From Candidatus Kerfeldbacteria bacterium (GTDB lineage: Bacteria; Patescibacteriota; Patescibacteriia; SBBC01; JACPUP01): a stretch of DNA of 22,065 nt. The DNA lies in NCBI GenBank assembly GCA_016192205.1, contig JACPUP010000022.1, positions 1-22,065 of the forward strand. The letters are read 5' to 3'. The notes beneath the pieces were generated by a model, which was not told the origin of the DNA, did no database searches, and saw only the letters and a program-made list of their open reading frames with translations. The position numbers and the translations under genes were made by a program. Shown piece after piece: positions 1 through 7,564 of the stretch; positions within the stretch are counted from its first letter, which is position 1, and each line of letters starts with the position of its first letter.

Positions 1-115
1 CGACGCTGCCACCGACGTCTTCAACGATGAAGGACGTTTGCGCAGCGACTACCAGCGGGAGCGCGAGGAGCGCAATCGCGGTGAGCGACAGCGCGAGTTT
101 GCGGAAATTTTTCAT
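1..115 (-). CDS. T4SS pilin-like membrane protein, 3' end outside window
   Basis: Only the first 38 codons are present. They encode a signal-peptide-like start (MKNFRKLALSLTAIALLALP, then VVAA) followed by AQTSFIVEDVGGSV. That last stretch nearly repeats the same region of the next gene upstream (AQTSFIVEDIGGAV), so the two are tandem paralogues. A strong Shine-Dalgarno-like run (AAGGGGGTGAT) lies about 9 nt before the ATG, which fixes the start. It is the last visible member of a minus-strand series of small exported proteins. The family call (T4SS_pilin, VirB2/TrbC-like) comes from the complete paralogue, because the transmembrane part of this copy is outside the window. Role inferred: subunit of an envelope pilus or secretion apparatus. 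Confidence 0.75.
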   Translation of the reverse strand, partial: MKNFRKLALSLTAIALLALPLVVAAQTSFIVEDVGGSV

Positions 116-161
116 ACGTGCGTTATCACCCCCTTTCAGGATGGAGTTGCTCTATTAAGGG

Positions 162-527
162 TTACCGCGTGACGTTCGCGGTCGTACCGGCCACGAAGAT
201 GACGACGGCCCAGGCCAGGATGACCACGATGAGCCCGATGACGGCCGCCGAAATGATGCTCTTGGCTTTGCCGATGCGGTCGTCGTTGCCGCTAGCCGTC
301 ATCCAGGTGAAGCCACCGTAGATGATGAAAGACACTGCCACGAGGGCGAGAATCCCGAGCACCCACTTAATGATGTTGATGACGGTGTCCTTGAGGTCAG
401 CGGTGCCGAGGCCAACTGCACCTCCGATGTCTTCAACGATGAAGGACGTTTGCGCCAAGGCGAGCGCTGGAACGACCAATACCGCCAACAGGGCAGTGAA
501 GGTAGCGAGTGACGTTGCGTGCTTCAT
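162..527 (-). CDS. T4SS pilin-like protein (VirB2/TrbC type)
   Basis: This 121-residue protein has a signal peptide (residues 1-26, ending ALALAQ), a short exported segment (TSFIVEDIGGAVGLGTADLKD) and two hydrophobic helices separated by the loop GGFTWMTASGNDDRIGKAK. A Gly-Gly-Phe turn followed by a polar loop with S/A-G-N-D/P-D-R-I and a Lys pair is what I know as the signature of small T4SS_pilin-type proteins, which are common in Patescibacteria. A TTG four codons upstream (539) is possible, but the ATG at 527 gives a normal signal peptide. The N-terminal half is almost duplicated in the gene that follows. Function as a pilin subunit is a family inference. Confidence 0.8.
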   Translation of the reverse strand: MKHATSLATFTALLAVLVVPALALAQTSFIVEDIGGAVGLGTADLKDTVINIIKWVLGILALVAVSFIIYGGFTWMTASGNDDRIGKAKSIISAAVIGLIVVILAWAVVIFVAGTTANVTR

Positions 528-598
528 AGGTTTTCGCAATACGGTACTTACGGATGATTGAATGACGATCGACTTTGTTTTTCATCAGCCCGAGTTCT

Positions 599-647
599 GG
601 GGTGTGCATAACTTCCTCTGGATTATGCGAAGAGCGGATACCACCCC
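599..647 (-). promoter_or_regulatory. Hairpin in the leader between pilin genes
   Basis: An inverted repeat is formed by GGGGTG (599-604) with CACCCC (642-647), with a second stem inside it, GCATAA (606-611) with TTATGC (623-628). It lies in the 257-nt gap between two minus-strand pilin-like genes. It could be a terminator, attenuator or processing site that sets relative expression. No U-tract follows it, so a simple intrinsic terminator is unlikely. Confidence 0.3.
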
Positions 648-784
648 TGAAAATCGGTGCTGTCCTAACGGAATGTGATGTTTGAACTGTACATACTGGC
701 CGGAAAGCGTCGTCAGAACGCCAGGAGTTTTGTCTTCCGTTTCAAACTGCCGCTAGTATACGAGAAACAATCGCGTCCGTCAAA

Positions 785-1135
785 TCAGAGTCCAGTCGCG
801 CGGCTGGTGGATTCCAATACGAACCGGATGAACGCCCAGCTGCCGAGCACGGTCACGATACCCATCGTCGCCCAAAAGAGCGTGTCTTTGGCTTTCTTGA
901 TGCGATCGGGGTTCCCGGCAGACGAGAGCATCAAAAACCCGCCGTAGATGAAGACGAAGGTGGCGAACACTGCCAGTACGCCGAGGAAGATGCGGACAAT
1001 GCCTTTGAAGAGGCAGAGGAGGTCCGGACAGGCAATGGGATTCGGAATCGTCACCGCGGCCGAGGCGACAGTAGGCGCGATGAGTGCGACGAAGAGCGTT
1101 GTGGTGATGAGGGACAGTCGTTTTATGGTGAGCAT
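785..1135 (-). CDS. T4SS pilin-like protein
   Basis: This 116-residue protein has a signal peptide (MLTIKRLSLITTTLFVALIA, then PTVASA), a small Cys-containing segment (IACPDLLCLFKG) and two transmembrane helices flanking the loop IYGGFLMLSSAGNPDRIKKAK. That loop matches the T4SS_pilin pattern of the gene downstream. The ATG at 1135 is chosen because it starts the signal peptide; a longer reading frame upstream is only the shadow of the neighbour. The gene begins 13 nt inside the end of the preceding CDS, so the two are probably translationally coupled. The two cysteines could form a disulfide outside the membrane (inference). Confidence 0.82.
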   Translation of the reverse strand: MLTIKRLSLITTTLFVALIAPTVASAAVTIPNPIACPDLLCLFKGIVRIFLGVLAVFATFVFIYGGFLMLSSAGNPDRIKKAKDTLFWATMGIVTVLGSWAFIRFVLESTSRATGL

Positions 1136-2325
1136 ATGCTGGCGGGGACACAGAGTCCTGAAATGAAGTCGCACTGGCCAGCGACCCAAATCGTTCCGGG
1201 CGCCGTGCAGTTGGTTGGACCGCACGTCGAGGAGCAGTCGCGCTTGCCGTCCGGTTTGAACCGCATGCAGCAGCCGGTCTGGCACGTCAGAACCGTGTCG
1301 CACGAACCCTGGATCCAACGGTAGCCAGCCCGGATGTCCAGATCGCCGCCCGGGTCATCCACGAGGCAAATGGCAACGTCATCTTGATTGTAACATGGGT
1401 AGCCGGGTTTTGAGGGCACACAGCACCCTTCGAGCGTGCCGTCGCCGACGGGCGGCGGAGCGATGGTCGGGTCGATGAGCAGTTTCGTGCAGGAGTGGGC
1501 GTTGGGGTCCTCGAGGAAGTCGATGAGGGCCGAGTTCGTTTTCACGGAGCGGAAATCCTCGCTCGAAACGGGGATGCCGTTCGCGATCATGAATTGGAAC
1601 AGGGCGATGGCGGTGTTGTCGCCGAAGCAGCCGTCCACGCTCACCCCGCCGCACTGCTGGTTCAAAAGCGTCTGCAACCTGACGACTGGCCCGTTCGATG
1701 CCACCGGGTCCGCGCATCCGTACTGGAGATTCGTCGCTGTGCAGCTCGGCTGAACCGTGGGGTACCGCTGGTGGAACGCGTACCGGCAGCCGCTGTCGCC
1801 GATGAGTCCCTCGCGCTTGAACGGCGATTTCGGGAAGATGAACCCCTGGCTGTTGCCGGTGAAGGCGACGTAGAAGAAGTTCACAAAAATCCAGGCCGTG
1901 AGCACGACGAGCACACCAATGAACGTTCCCTGGAGAATCCGCTTGCCTTCCTGGACTTTTTCCTCGCGGCCGGCCGAGATGAGCAAGGTGAACCCGCCCC
2001 AGATGAAGAAGAGGAGCGCGGTTCCAGCCAAGACGGTGAAGCCCCAGGCGGCAAGATTCGCGAAGAGCTGGAGAAAGTCGTCGAAGCCGCAGGTGCGCGT
2101 CGCTTTCACTTGCCTCACTTCCCAAAACTGCCGGTCAGCGTCTTCGAGCGCATCCCATTGGTCCGGGGTAAACTCGCGTTTTTGCGGGTTTTCTACCCCG
2201 ATTTGCTGGGCGACGTAGATGGTTCGCTCGCAGTTCGGCGTTTTGATGAGCTGCGCGTGAGCAGCCGCCGGCAGCGCGAGGACCGCGACCAGTGCTGCCG
2301 TGATAAACACCCGACGCAGCCTCAT
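1123..2325 (-). CDS. Exported pilin-like protein with peptidoglycan-binding module and Cys-rich tail
   Basis: This 400-residue protein has a signal peptide (1-24, ending AAAHA). A pilin-like pair of hydrophobic helices lies at about 88-155 around IWGGFTLLISAGREEKVQEGK, the same loop type as in the small pilins next door. A segment at about 215-250 (VVRLQTLLNQ, VDGCFGDNTAIALFQ) resembles the repeat unit of PG_binding_1 domains. The last 110 residues hold many Cys, including two CC pairs. An SD sequence (GGAGG) precedes the ATG, and the start overlaps the previous stop in an ATGA. It may be a minor or anchoring component that ties the pilin assembly to the cell wall (inference). The fusion is more complex than a usual pilin. 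Confidence 0.75.
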   Translation of the reverse strand: MRLRRVFITAALVAVLALPAAAHAQLIKTPNCERTIYVAQQIGVENPQKREFTPDQWDALEDADRQFWEVRQVKATRTCGFDDFLQLFANLAAWGFTVLAGTALLFFIWGGFTLLISAGREEKVQEGKRILQGTFIGVLVVLTAWIFVNFFYVAFTGNSQGFIFPKSPFKREGLIGDSGCRYAFHQRYPTVQPSCTATNLQYGCADPVASNGPVVRLQTLLNQQCGGVSVDGCFGDNTAIALFQFMIANGIPVSSEDFRSVKTNSALIDFLEDPNAHSCTKLLIDPTIAPPPVGDGTLEGCCVPSKPGYPCYNQDDVAICLVDDPGGDLDIRAGYRWIQGSCDTVLTCQTGCCMRFKPDGKRDCSSTCGPTNCTAPGTIWVAGQCDFISGLCVPASICSP

Positions 2326-3758
2326 GGTTCCTCCGGCAAGGTCTGCTGCACTTGGCCGGCGGCGAGTTCGAGTGCCCGTCCGGGCTCGACGCCCTCAAGC
2401 GCGACCGATTCAATGAGGTCGGCGATGTACTGTTCGACCGCGGCGAAGTCGGTGCCGCGATACCAGGAGCGCAACGCCGACGCTTGGTTGGCGGGAACGG
2501 CCAGATCCGGATTGCTCTGCTGCTCGCGCAAGTACTGCTTGAAGGCCGCGACCTGCTTGGTCGTGTCGAGGTAGTTGCGGACCGCGCCCGAGCGCGCGGC
2601 GAACTGCACGAGGTTCCAGGCTTCGTTGGCCACGCGCCCGGCTTTCAGCGAGACGGCTTGGACGTGGTAGCGGCCGTAGGTGATTTTGCGCAGCTGGTCG
2701 CCGGCCGGAGCGGTCGCGTCATTGTCGAACGCATTGTCGTGGATGTGGGGAACCGGCGCCACGCCGAAGTTGAGGGTGGGGGCGGCGGTCGCGATGCGCA
2801 CGCGGTCGGATTGGTAGCCGAAGGCATAGGCGAGCTTCCCCTGGGTGAAGAGGTCCAGGGCGTCCGGCGACTCGGGCGTCCAGGTGTACGTTGCCTGGGG
2901 AGGATTGGTCTGTGCGAAGTCCGTGTAGAACTCGAGCGCGATCAAGCCCGGGTTCACGCCCTGGACGTTCGATTTGTGGAACTCGACCTTTGAGCCGTCC
3001 GGCGAGACCATGCGGGTGCCGTTCTGAAGCATCAGGAGTGAGAGGATGTCGAACGCGTGCGGGACGTTCTTCGCCAGGCCGAGCCCGACCGCCGAGCGGG
3101 TGACGTTCCCCTCGGTATCGTAGATGGTGAGCTGGGGGATGTGGGTAGCGAACTCTTCCCAGGTCGTCGGCGGGTCGAGGATATTGGCGGAGTTCAGCAG
3201 GTCTCGGTTAAAAAACAGCATGAGCGTATCGACCGCGAGCGGCAAGCCGTACACGTGCTCGTTCCCCTGGCCGTTGCGCAGGACCACGTCTTGCCCCACG
3301 GCCTCGACGAACTCTGATCGGACCTGACGCGGCGTGGTACTCGGTTCATCTTGGTAGACGATCTCTTGCTCCTGGCGGACGATGAGGTTCCGCGTGCGAT
3401 AGTAGGCGACGCGCGTCTTGGATGGGAGCGGTGTGATGAACTCTTGGTATGAGGCGGTCGCCGTGTTCGGGATGGAGAAAATGTCCGGGCCCTGGTTTTT
3501 CGCCCAGGCGTCCTTGAGGTCTCGGTCGAGGGTCGCCGCGTTTTTCGTGACAACCGTAATGTTCACGTACGGGTGGAGGCCGCGGTAGGCGTTGACGAGC
3601 CCCTGAATGGCCGGCGCGTTGTCCTCGGTCGTCCACCAGATGAGTGACACCGGCGTTGGGGACACCTGCGTTTTTTGCAGGACGCCGGTGATGACGAGGA
3701 ACGCCGGGGTCAGGACGGCGACGGCGACGACAATGATGATGGCCGTGCGGCGCGACAT
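2322..3758 (-). CDS. Membrane-anchored extracellular solute-binding protein (family 1-like)
   Basis: This 478-residue protein has one N-terminal hydrophobic segment (about 5-27) without a lipobox Cys, so it is anchored by an uncleaved helix or cleaved by signal peptidase I. Next come features of ABC-type sugar-binding proteins: the opening strand SLIWWTTEDNAPAIQGLVNAY, a core with GPDIFSIPN, the hinge region YGLPLAVDTLMLFFNRDLL, PTTWEEF, and FTQGKLAYAFGY. These match the general layout of MalE/UgpB-type proteins. No permease or ATPase gene is adjacent, so the partner is unknown. The gene starts 1 nt after galU and overlaps the next gene by ATGA, which places it inside one transcription unit with envelope genes. 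The ligand cannot be told from sequence. Confidence 0.82.
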   Translation of the reverse strand: MSRRTAIIIVVAVAVLTPAFLVITGVLQKTQVSPTPVSLIWWTTEDNAPAIQGLVNAYRGLHPYVNITVVTKNAATLDRDLKDAWAKNQGPDIFSIPNTATASYQEFITPLPSKTRVAYYRTRNLIVRQEQEIVYQDEPSTTPRQVRSEFVEAVGQDVVLRNGQGNEHVYGLPLAVDTLMLFFNRDLLNSANILDPPTTWEEFATHIPQLTIYDTEGNVTRSAVGLGLAKNVPHAFDILSLLMLQNGTRMVSPDGSKVEFHKSNVQGVNPGLIALEFYTDFAQTNPPQATYTWTPESPDALDLFTQGKLAYAFGYQSDRVRIATAAPTLNFGVAPVPHIHDNAFDNDATAPAGDQLRKITYGRYHVQAVSLKAGRVANEAWNLVQFAARSGAVRNYLDTTKQVAAFKQYLREQQSNPDLAVPANQASALRSWYRGTDFAAVEQYIADLIESVALEGVEPGRALELAAGQVQQTLPEEP

Positions 3759-3759
3759 A

Positions 3760-4629
3760 CTACTGCGCGTGTTCCTTGAGGATGGCGCGCAGGCCCTCGG
3801 CGGTCTCCTGGTGCTTCAGTCCGTACTCGATGTTCGCCCGCAGCCAGCCGAGCTTCGAACCGCAGTCGTAGTAGGTGCCGTTGCGGATTTCCAGTCCGTA
3901 GACCGGTTCTTCCCGCGCCAGTTTGTTGATGGCATCGACCAGCCAGATTTCGTTGTCCCTGCCCGGCGCGAGCGTGCGGAGGTGCTTGAAGATGTTGGAC
4001 GTCAGCACATAGCCACCGAGCAACGCGAGCGTTGAGGGTTCGCGGCCGGGTTTGGGTTTCTCCACGATTTCATCCAGTTTGCGCAGACCCGGGCGTACCT
4101 CGCTGCCCTTGGCGATGCCGTATTTGTGCGCGACATCCGGTGGCACGGTCATGCCACTCAAGGTCGCTCCGCCGGTTTCGTCGAAGACGTCGATAATCTG
4201 CTTGAGGCGCGGCGGGTCAGCCGTGATGAACTCGTCGGCCCAGAGGACGGCGAACGGCTCGTCGCCGATGAGGTGCTCGGCGTTCAACACGGGCGTCCCA
4301 TTGCCGTAGCCGCCCTTCTGCCGGATGTAGATGAAACGAGCCATCTTGGCGATGGCGCGCACCTCCTCGAGCTCCTTGGACTTGCCGGATTCCTGCAGCC
4401 GCTTTTCCAGCTCAAACGGGTAGTCGAAGTGGTCTTCGAGCGAGCGTTTGTGCCAACCGGTGACAATGATGATGTCTTCAATGCCGGACGCGACCGCCTC
4501 CTCGACGACAAACTGGATAATCGGTTTGTCGACGATTGGGAGCATTTCTTTCGGTTGTGCTTTCGTGGCGGGCAGGAAGCGGGTGCCCCAGCCGGCAGCC
4601 GGGATGACCGCCTTGCGGACGCGTTGCAT
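3760..4629 (-). CDS. galU: UTP-glucose-1-phosphate uridylyltransferase
   Basis: This 289-residue cytoplasmic nucleotidyltransferase makes UDP-glucose from UTP and glucose-1-phosphate for envelope sugars. The start MQRVRKAVIPAAGWGTRFLP carries the nucleotide-binding loop with the catalytic Arg, followed by KEMLPIVDKPIIQFVVEEAV. Further family marks are GGYGNGTPVL, the metal/sugar region AVLWADEF and EKPKP. Length and motif order are normal for GalU/GtaB. The ATG at 4629 is used because the frame upstream runs through a low-complexity repeat and gives no conserved sequence. No clear SD is visible. A good sigma70-like promoter lies about 50 nt upstream. It is the first gene of a unit that continues into the binding protein and pilins. 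Confidence 0.93.
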   Translation of the reverse strand: MQRVRKAVIPAAGWGTRFLPATKAQPKEMLPIVDKPIIQFVVEEAVASGIEDIIIVTGWHKRSLEDHFDYPFELEKRLQESGKSKELEEVRAIAKMARFIYIRQKGGYGNGTPVLNAEHLIGDEPFAVLWADEFITADPPRLKQIIDVFDETGGATLSGMTVPPDVAHKYGIAKGSEVRPGLRKLDEIVEKPKPGREPSTLALLGGYVLTSNIFKHLRTLAPGRDNEIWLVDAINKLAREEPVYGLEIRNGTYYDCGSKLGWLRANIEYGLKHQETAEGLRAILKEHAQ

Positions 4630-4677
4630 AGTTGCTAGATGACGGAAATCCTTCGCGCTTTTGTCAAAACTGCTTTT

Positions 4678-4706
4678 GGTATAGCACGAACGGAGTGGAA
4701 TGACAA
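4678..4706 (-). promoter_or_regulatory. sigma70-like promoter of galU operon
   Basis: Reading the minus strand, TTGTCA (4701-4706) and TATACC (4678-4683) are separated by 17 nt, and TG lies one base before the -10 (extended -10). The expected start leaves a leader of about 40 nt before galU. Confidence 0.6.
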
Positions 4707-4723
4707 CGAACGTAAGGAGCAGT

Positions 4724-4838
4724 GGGAGGAATACGGAATGGAATATGGAATGAGGAATAGGGAATAAGGGGCGCGGGTAGAGCGCTCCATCCTTTCGCTC
4801 ATTCAAAACCCCATTCAATATTCGGTATTCCATATTCT
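4724..4838. repeat. Degenerate GGAATA/GGAATG low-complexity repeat
   Basis: The left part is a run of units such as GGAATAC, GGAATG, GAATATG, GGAATGAG and GGAATAGG. The right part (about 4800-4838) is an imperfect inverted copy (CATTCAATATTC, GGTATTCCATATTC). Similar short runs lie at 6056-6085. It has no coding sense and sits between two divergently transcribed genes. Confidence 0.6.
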
Positions 4839-4852
4839 CGCTCGCTTCGCGC

Positions 4853-4858
4853 TATACT
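4853..4858 (+). promoter_or_regulatory. -10 box immediately before the glycosyltransferase start
   Basis: TATACT ends 6 nt before the GTG start at 4865, so the transcript would begin at or next to the start codon. The -35 region (about 4830-4835) is weak. Confidence 0.5.
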
Positions 4859-4864
4859 TTCTTT

Positions 4865-6046
4865 GTGCGGAAGCTCTCACGCCGTACCATCCTCATCCTC
4901 GCGCTCTTGACGGTTCTCGCCGCCGGTCTCCGTTTTTGGCAGCTCGGCCAGCCCGGCGGAATCACAGGCGATGAAATGCATTTCGTGACCGATGCGCAGG
5001 CGTATGTGGCGCGGGAGTTTGCTTTTGACGTCCACCCGCCGTTTGGCAAGCAGCTCATCGCGTTGGGCATTTGGCTGTTTGGTGACACGCCGGTTGGCTG
5101 GCGGTTGATGGTCGCGCTTTTCGGAACGCTGCTCGTGCCGCTTCTGTTCGTGCTGGGCTGGGCCTGGTCTGGTCGCGAACGCGTGGGGCTGGGCCTGGGT
5201 TTCCTCGTCGCGGTTGACGGGCTGTTCGTCGTGGAGTCACGCTTGGCGCTCCTCAACACGACCCTCATCTTCCTGACGGTGGCTGCGCTCCTCATCGGGT
5301 GGTACGCTCGCCGTCCGCGAGGGTGGTTGGCGGTCGGCGCCGCACTCGGCCTGGCAGTGGCGACGAAATGGGTCGCACTCTTCGCATTGGTGCCGCTCGT
5401 CTCCCTGGCGTCCACTCGGCAGCATCGCTGGTGGGTGTCCGTTGGTCTGTTGTTGGTTGGCTTGACTTCCGTCTACCTCGGCGTCTTCGGCCTCCATCAG
5501 TCGTTGACCGGCTCGACGGTCTCGCTCGTGGAGACCCACGCAGCCATGGTGCAACACCACGTCGGCATCACCGAACGCCACGCGGTCGAATCCCCGTGGT
5601 GGAGCTGGCCGTTCAACTGGCGGCCGTTCCTCTATCACGATGGAATGGGGCCGGCGGGCCGTGCGCTCATTGCGCCACTCGGCAACCCGATGATCTGGTG
5701 GGGGATGCTGGTCCTGGCGGCGTTAACCCTGGCGCGCCACCGCGACTCGCGGCTGCTCGCCCCACTCCTGACGTTTGGGACGCTCTGGCTGCCGTTCGCG
5801 GCCATTGGGCGGCCCATGTTCAACTACCACTTCATGCTGGCAGCACCGTTTCTCTGGCTCATGGCGCTCATCGGCTGGGACGCGTGGGTGGGGACATCGC
5901 GCCGTCGGCTCGGACTCACGCTGGTCGCCGCCGCGCTTATCCTGACCGTGACCGCGTTCTTCTGGCCGGTGCTGACTGGGCAGCCCCTGGCAGATGATCA
6001 GCTGGCATTGCGACAGTGGTTGCCGTCGTGGTTTAGGGCCAGGTAA
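4865..6046 (+). CDS. PMT-family (GT39-like) membrane glycosyltransferase
   Basis: This 393-residue protein with many transmembrane helices is predicted to move a mannose or other sugar from a polyprenyl-phosphate carrier to an exported acceptor. The first outside loop holds the acidic pair D36-E37 (GDEMHF) and then FDVHPPFGKQ at 54-63, the Asp-Glu plus HPP-GK pattern of dolichyl-phosphate-mannose:protein mannosyltransferases. Further marks are VDGLFVVESR in a middle loop and the Trp/His-rich outside segment (ESPWWSWPFNWRPFLYH, about 240-256). The GTG start gives the correct N-terminal helix; the next Met is already in the catalytic loop. It is shorter than the actinobacterial PMTs I know (about 500 residues). 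Acceptor unknown; Thr-rich exported proteins are encoded nearby. Confidence 0.85.
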   Translation: MRKLSRRTILILALLTVLAAGLRFWQLGQPGGITGDEMHFVTDAQAYVAREFAFDVHPPFGKQLIALGIWLFGDTPVGWRLMVALFGTLLVPLLFVLGWAWSGRERVGLGLGFLVAVDGLFVVESRLALLNTTLIFLTVAALLIGWYARRPRGWLAVGAALGLAVATKWVALFALVPLVSLASTRQHRWWVSVGLLLVGLTSVYLGVFGLHQSLTGSTVSLVETHAAMVQHHVGITERHAVESPWWSWPFNWRPFLYHDGMGPAGRALIAPLGNPMIWWGMLVLAALTLARHRDSRLLAPLLTFGTLWLPFAAIGRPMFNYHFMLAAPFLWLMALIGWDAWVGTSRRRLGLTLVAAALILTVTAFFWPVLTGQPLADDQLALRQWLPSWFRAR

Positions 6047-6055
6047 GCGAGCACA

Positions 6056-6085
6056 TGGGAATTGGGAATATGGAATGTGGAATAT
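6056..6085. repeat. Short GGAATAT-type repeat
   Basis: Units GGGAATT, GGGAATAT, GGAATGT and GGAATAT follow directly after the glycosyltransferase stop. They are related to the larger run at 4724-4838 on the other side of the same gene. Confidence 0.5.
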
Positions 6086-6154
6086 CGTGTCGGAAGAGAA
6101 CCGGCGTGGCTGAACCAAACGAGCTAAGAAGCTAACGAGCTCATCAGCTTGTTA

Positions 6155-6314
6155 GAGCCCATCCCAAAAATCCATTCCGGCACTGCGGCCCGGAATTTCG
6201 GGCTGCGACGCTTCGTCTCGGACTCGCAATATAGCGAATATTCCTCGTCCTCCGACTCGCGCCTCGCCTCGAAATTCCGTCCCTCGGCTCGAAAGCGATT
6301 TTTGGGATGGGCTC
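6155..6314. mobile_element. MITE-like palindromic element with perfect 18-bp terminal repeats
   Basis: The outer 18 bases (GAGCCCATCCCAAAAATC, 6155-6172) are exactly repeated in inverse at 6297-6314. A TA dinucleotide lies on both outer sides (6153-6154 and 6315-6316), which fits a TA target duplication. Inside, CGGAATTTCG and CGAAATTCCG form a second inverted pair, the arms remain imperfectly complementary, and the centre (AATAT-AGCGA-ATATT) is palindromic. There is no ORF of sense. It fits a non-autonomous element mobilised by an IS630/Tc1- or IS5-type transposase, with no source element in the window. The gap 6047-6383 holds only this element and short simple repeats. Confidence 0.85.
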
Positions 6315-6383
6315 TAGCATCTCACGACGATCCTGATTCCCGACTCGGTATTCCTGATTCCACCCCCATGCCCTCCGCCCTCG

Positions 6384-7481
6384 TCAATCGTACCACCCTT
6401 TCTTCTTGAAATAGACGAGCATCCCGAGCGCAATGGTCGCCATCAGGATGAGCACCGCCGGGTAGCCCCAGGACTGCTCGAGCTCAGGCAGAAACTGGAA
6501 GTTCATGCCGTAGATGCCGGTGATGAACGTCAGGGGGATGAAGATGGTGGCGATCATCGTCAGCACCTTCATGACGCTGTTCATCCGGTTGCTCAAGCTC
6601 GCGAGGTAGACGTCGAGCATGCCCGAGACCATATCGCGGAACGTCTCGAGCGTGTCGAGGACGTGGACGGTGTGGTCGTAGACGTCGCGTAAGAAGACGA
6701 CGGTGCGCTTGTCGACGAGCGGCGTCTCGATGCGCGTGAGGAGCGACAACACTTCTCGGAGAGGCCAAACCGAGCGGCGGAGCAGAATGAGCTCCCGTTT
6801 GAGCAGGTTGATGCGTTGGGGCAAGTCCGGCGTCGGGTTGTCGAGTGCGTCTTCTTCCAAGATTTCAATTTGCTCGCCGAACTCTTCCAACACTCTAAAG
6901 TAGTTGTCGACGATGACATCGAGGATGGCGTGTACGAGGTAATCCGGCCCGAGCTTGCGCATGCGCCCGGCATCGGTGCGCAGCCGGTCCCGAACCGTGT
7001 TGAACACGTCGGTTTTCCGTTCGAGGAACGACACGACGAAGTTCGGTCCCAGGAGGAGCGAGACTTGGTCGGACGTGATCTCGGTTTGCTTCGCGTCAAA
7101 GAGGAGGAGTTTGACGACGAGGTAGAGGTAGCTGCCGTGGTCCTCGAGTTTCGGCCGTTGGTCGGTGTCGAGGATGTCCTCCACGATGAGCGGGTGGACG
7201 TCGAACGCTTTCCCCAACTTGTCCAGGACCTTGACGTCCTTCAACCCCTCCACGGTAATCCAGGTGATGGTCGGCTTGTGCGCGATTGGGAGCACGTCAT
7301 CGACCGAGCGCACCATGCGTTCGCGGATGCTCGTTTCCGTATACTCAACGACCGAGACGCGGGACTGCTTCGGTTTCCCGGTGCCGACGTGGACGAGCGC
7401 ACCCGGTGGCAAGCCGGCCTTCTCCGAGCGACGTTTGATGAATGTCGGGAGTTTGAATTTTTTGAAAATCCGGTTTGGCAT
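6384..7481 (-). CDS. corA: CorA-type magnesium/divalent cation transporter
   Basis: This 365-residue protein has a large cytoplasmic N-terminal domain (alpha/beta, then long helices such as RVLEEFGEQIEILEEDALDN and LLKRELILLRRSVWPLREVL). Two C-terminal transmembrane helices (about 305-325 and 340-358) flank GIYGMNF, the Gly-Met-Asn selectivity motif of the CorA family, at about residue 326. The C-terminal tail YFKKKGWYD is basic, as is usual in the family. Length and order are normal. The basic N-terminal extension (MPNRIFKKFKLPTFIKRRSEK) is longer than in E. coli. A TATACT box (7511-7516) lies 29 nt upstream of the start. The gene appears to stand alone. Confidence 0.93.
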   Translation of the reverse strand: MPNRIFKKFKLPTFIKRRSEKAGLPPGALVHVGTGKPKQSRVSVVEYTETSIRERMVRSVDDVLPIAHKPTITWITVEGLKDVKVLDKLGKAFDVHPLIVEDILDTDQRPKLEDHGSYLYLVVKLLLFDAKQTEITSDQVSLLLGPNFVVSFLERKTDVFNTVRDRLRTDAGRMRKLGPDYLVHAILDVIVDNYFRVLEEFGEQIEILEEDALDNPTPDLPQRINLLKRELILLRRSVWPLREVLSLLTRIETPLVDKRTVVFLRDVYDHTVHVLDTLETFRDMVSGMLDVYLASLSNRMNSVMKVLTMIATIFIPLTFITGIYGMNFQFLPELEQSWGYPAVLILMATIALGMLVYFKKKGWYD

Positions 7482-7564
7482 AGGCTGCGCGCGCCTCGCT
7501 GCTTGGGGTCAGTATACCAAAAAACAGTGCCGGGCGACACCATCTCGGGTTGTCGTGGGTAGCG

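Noticed and set aside
785..1318. 177-residue version of the pilin-like protein
   Set aside because: The first 61 residues are the shadow of the overlapping upstream gene; the signal peptide begins at 1135.
4630..4833. N-terminal extension of galU to 4833
   Set aside because: It translates a GGAATA-type repeat and the promoter; the GalU family begins at MQRVRKAV.
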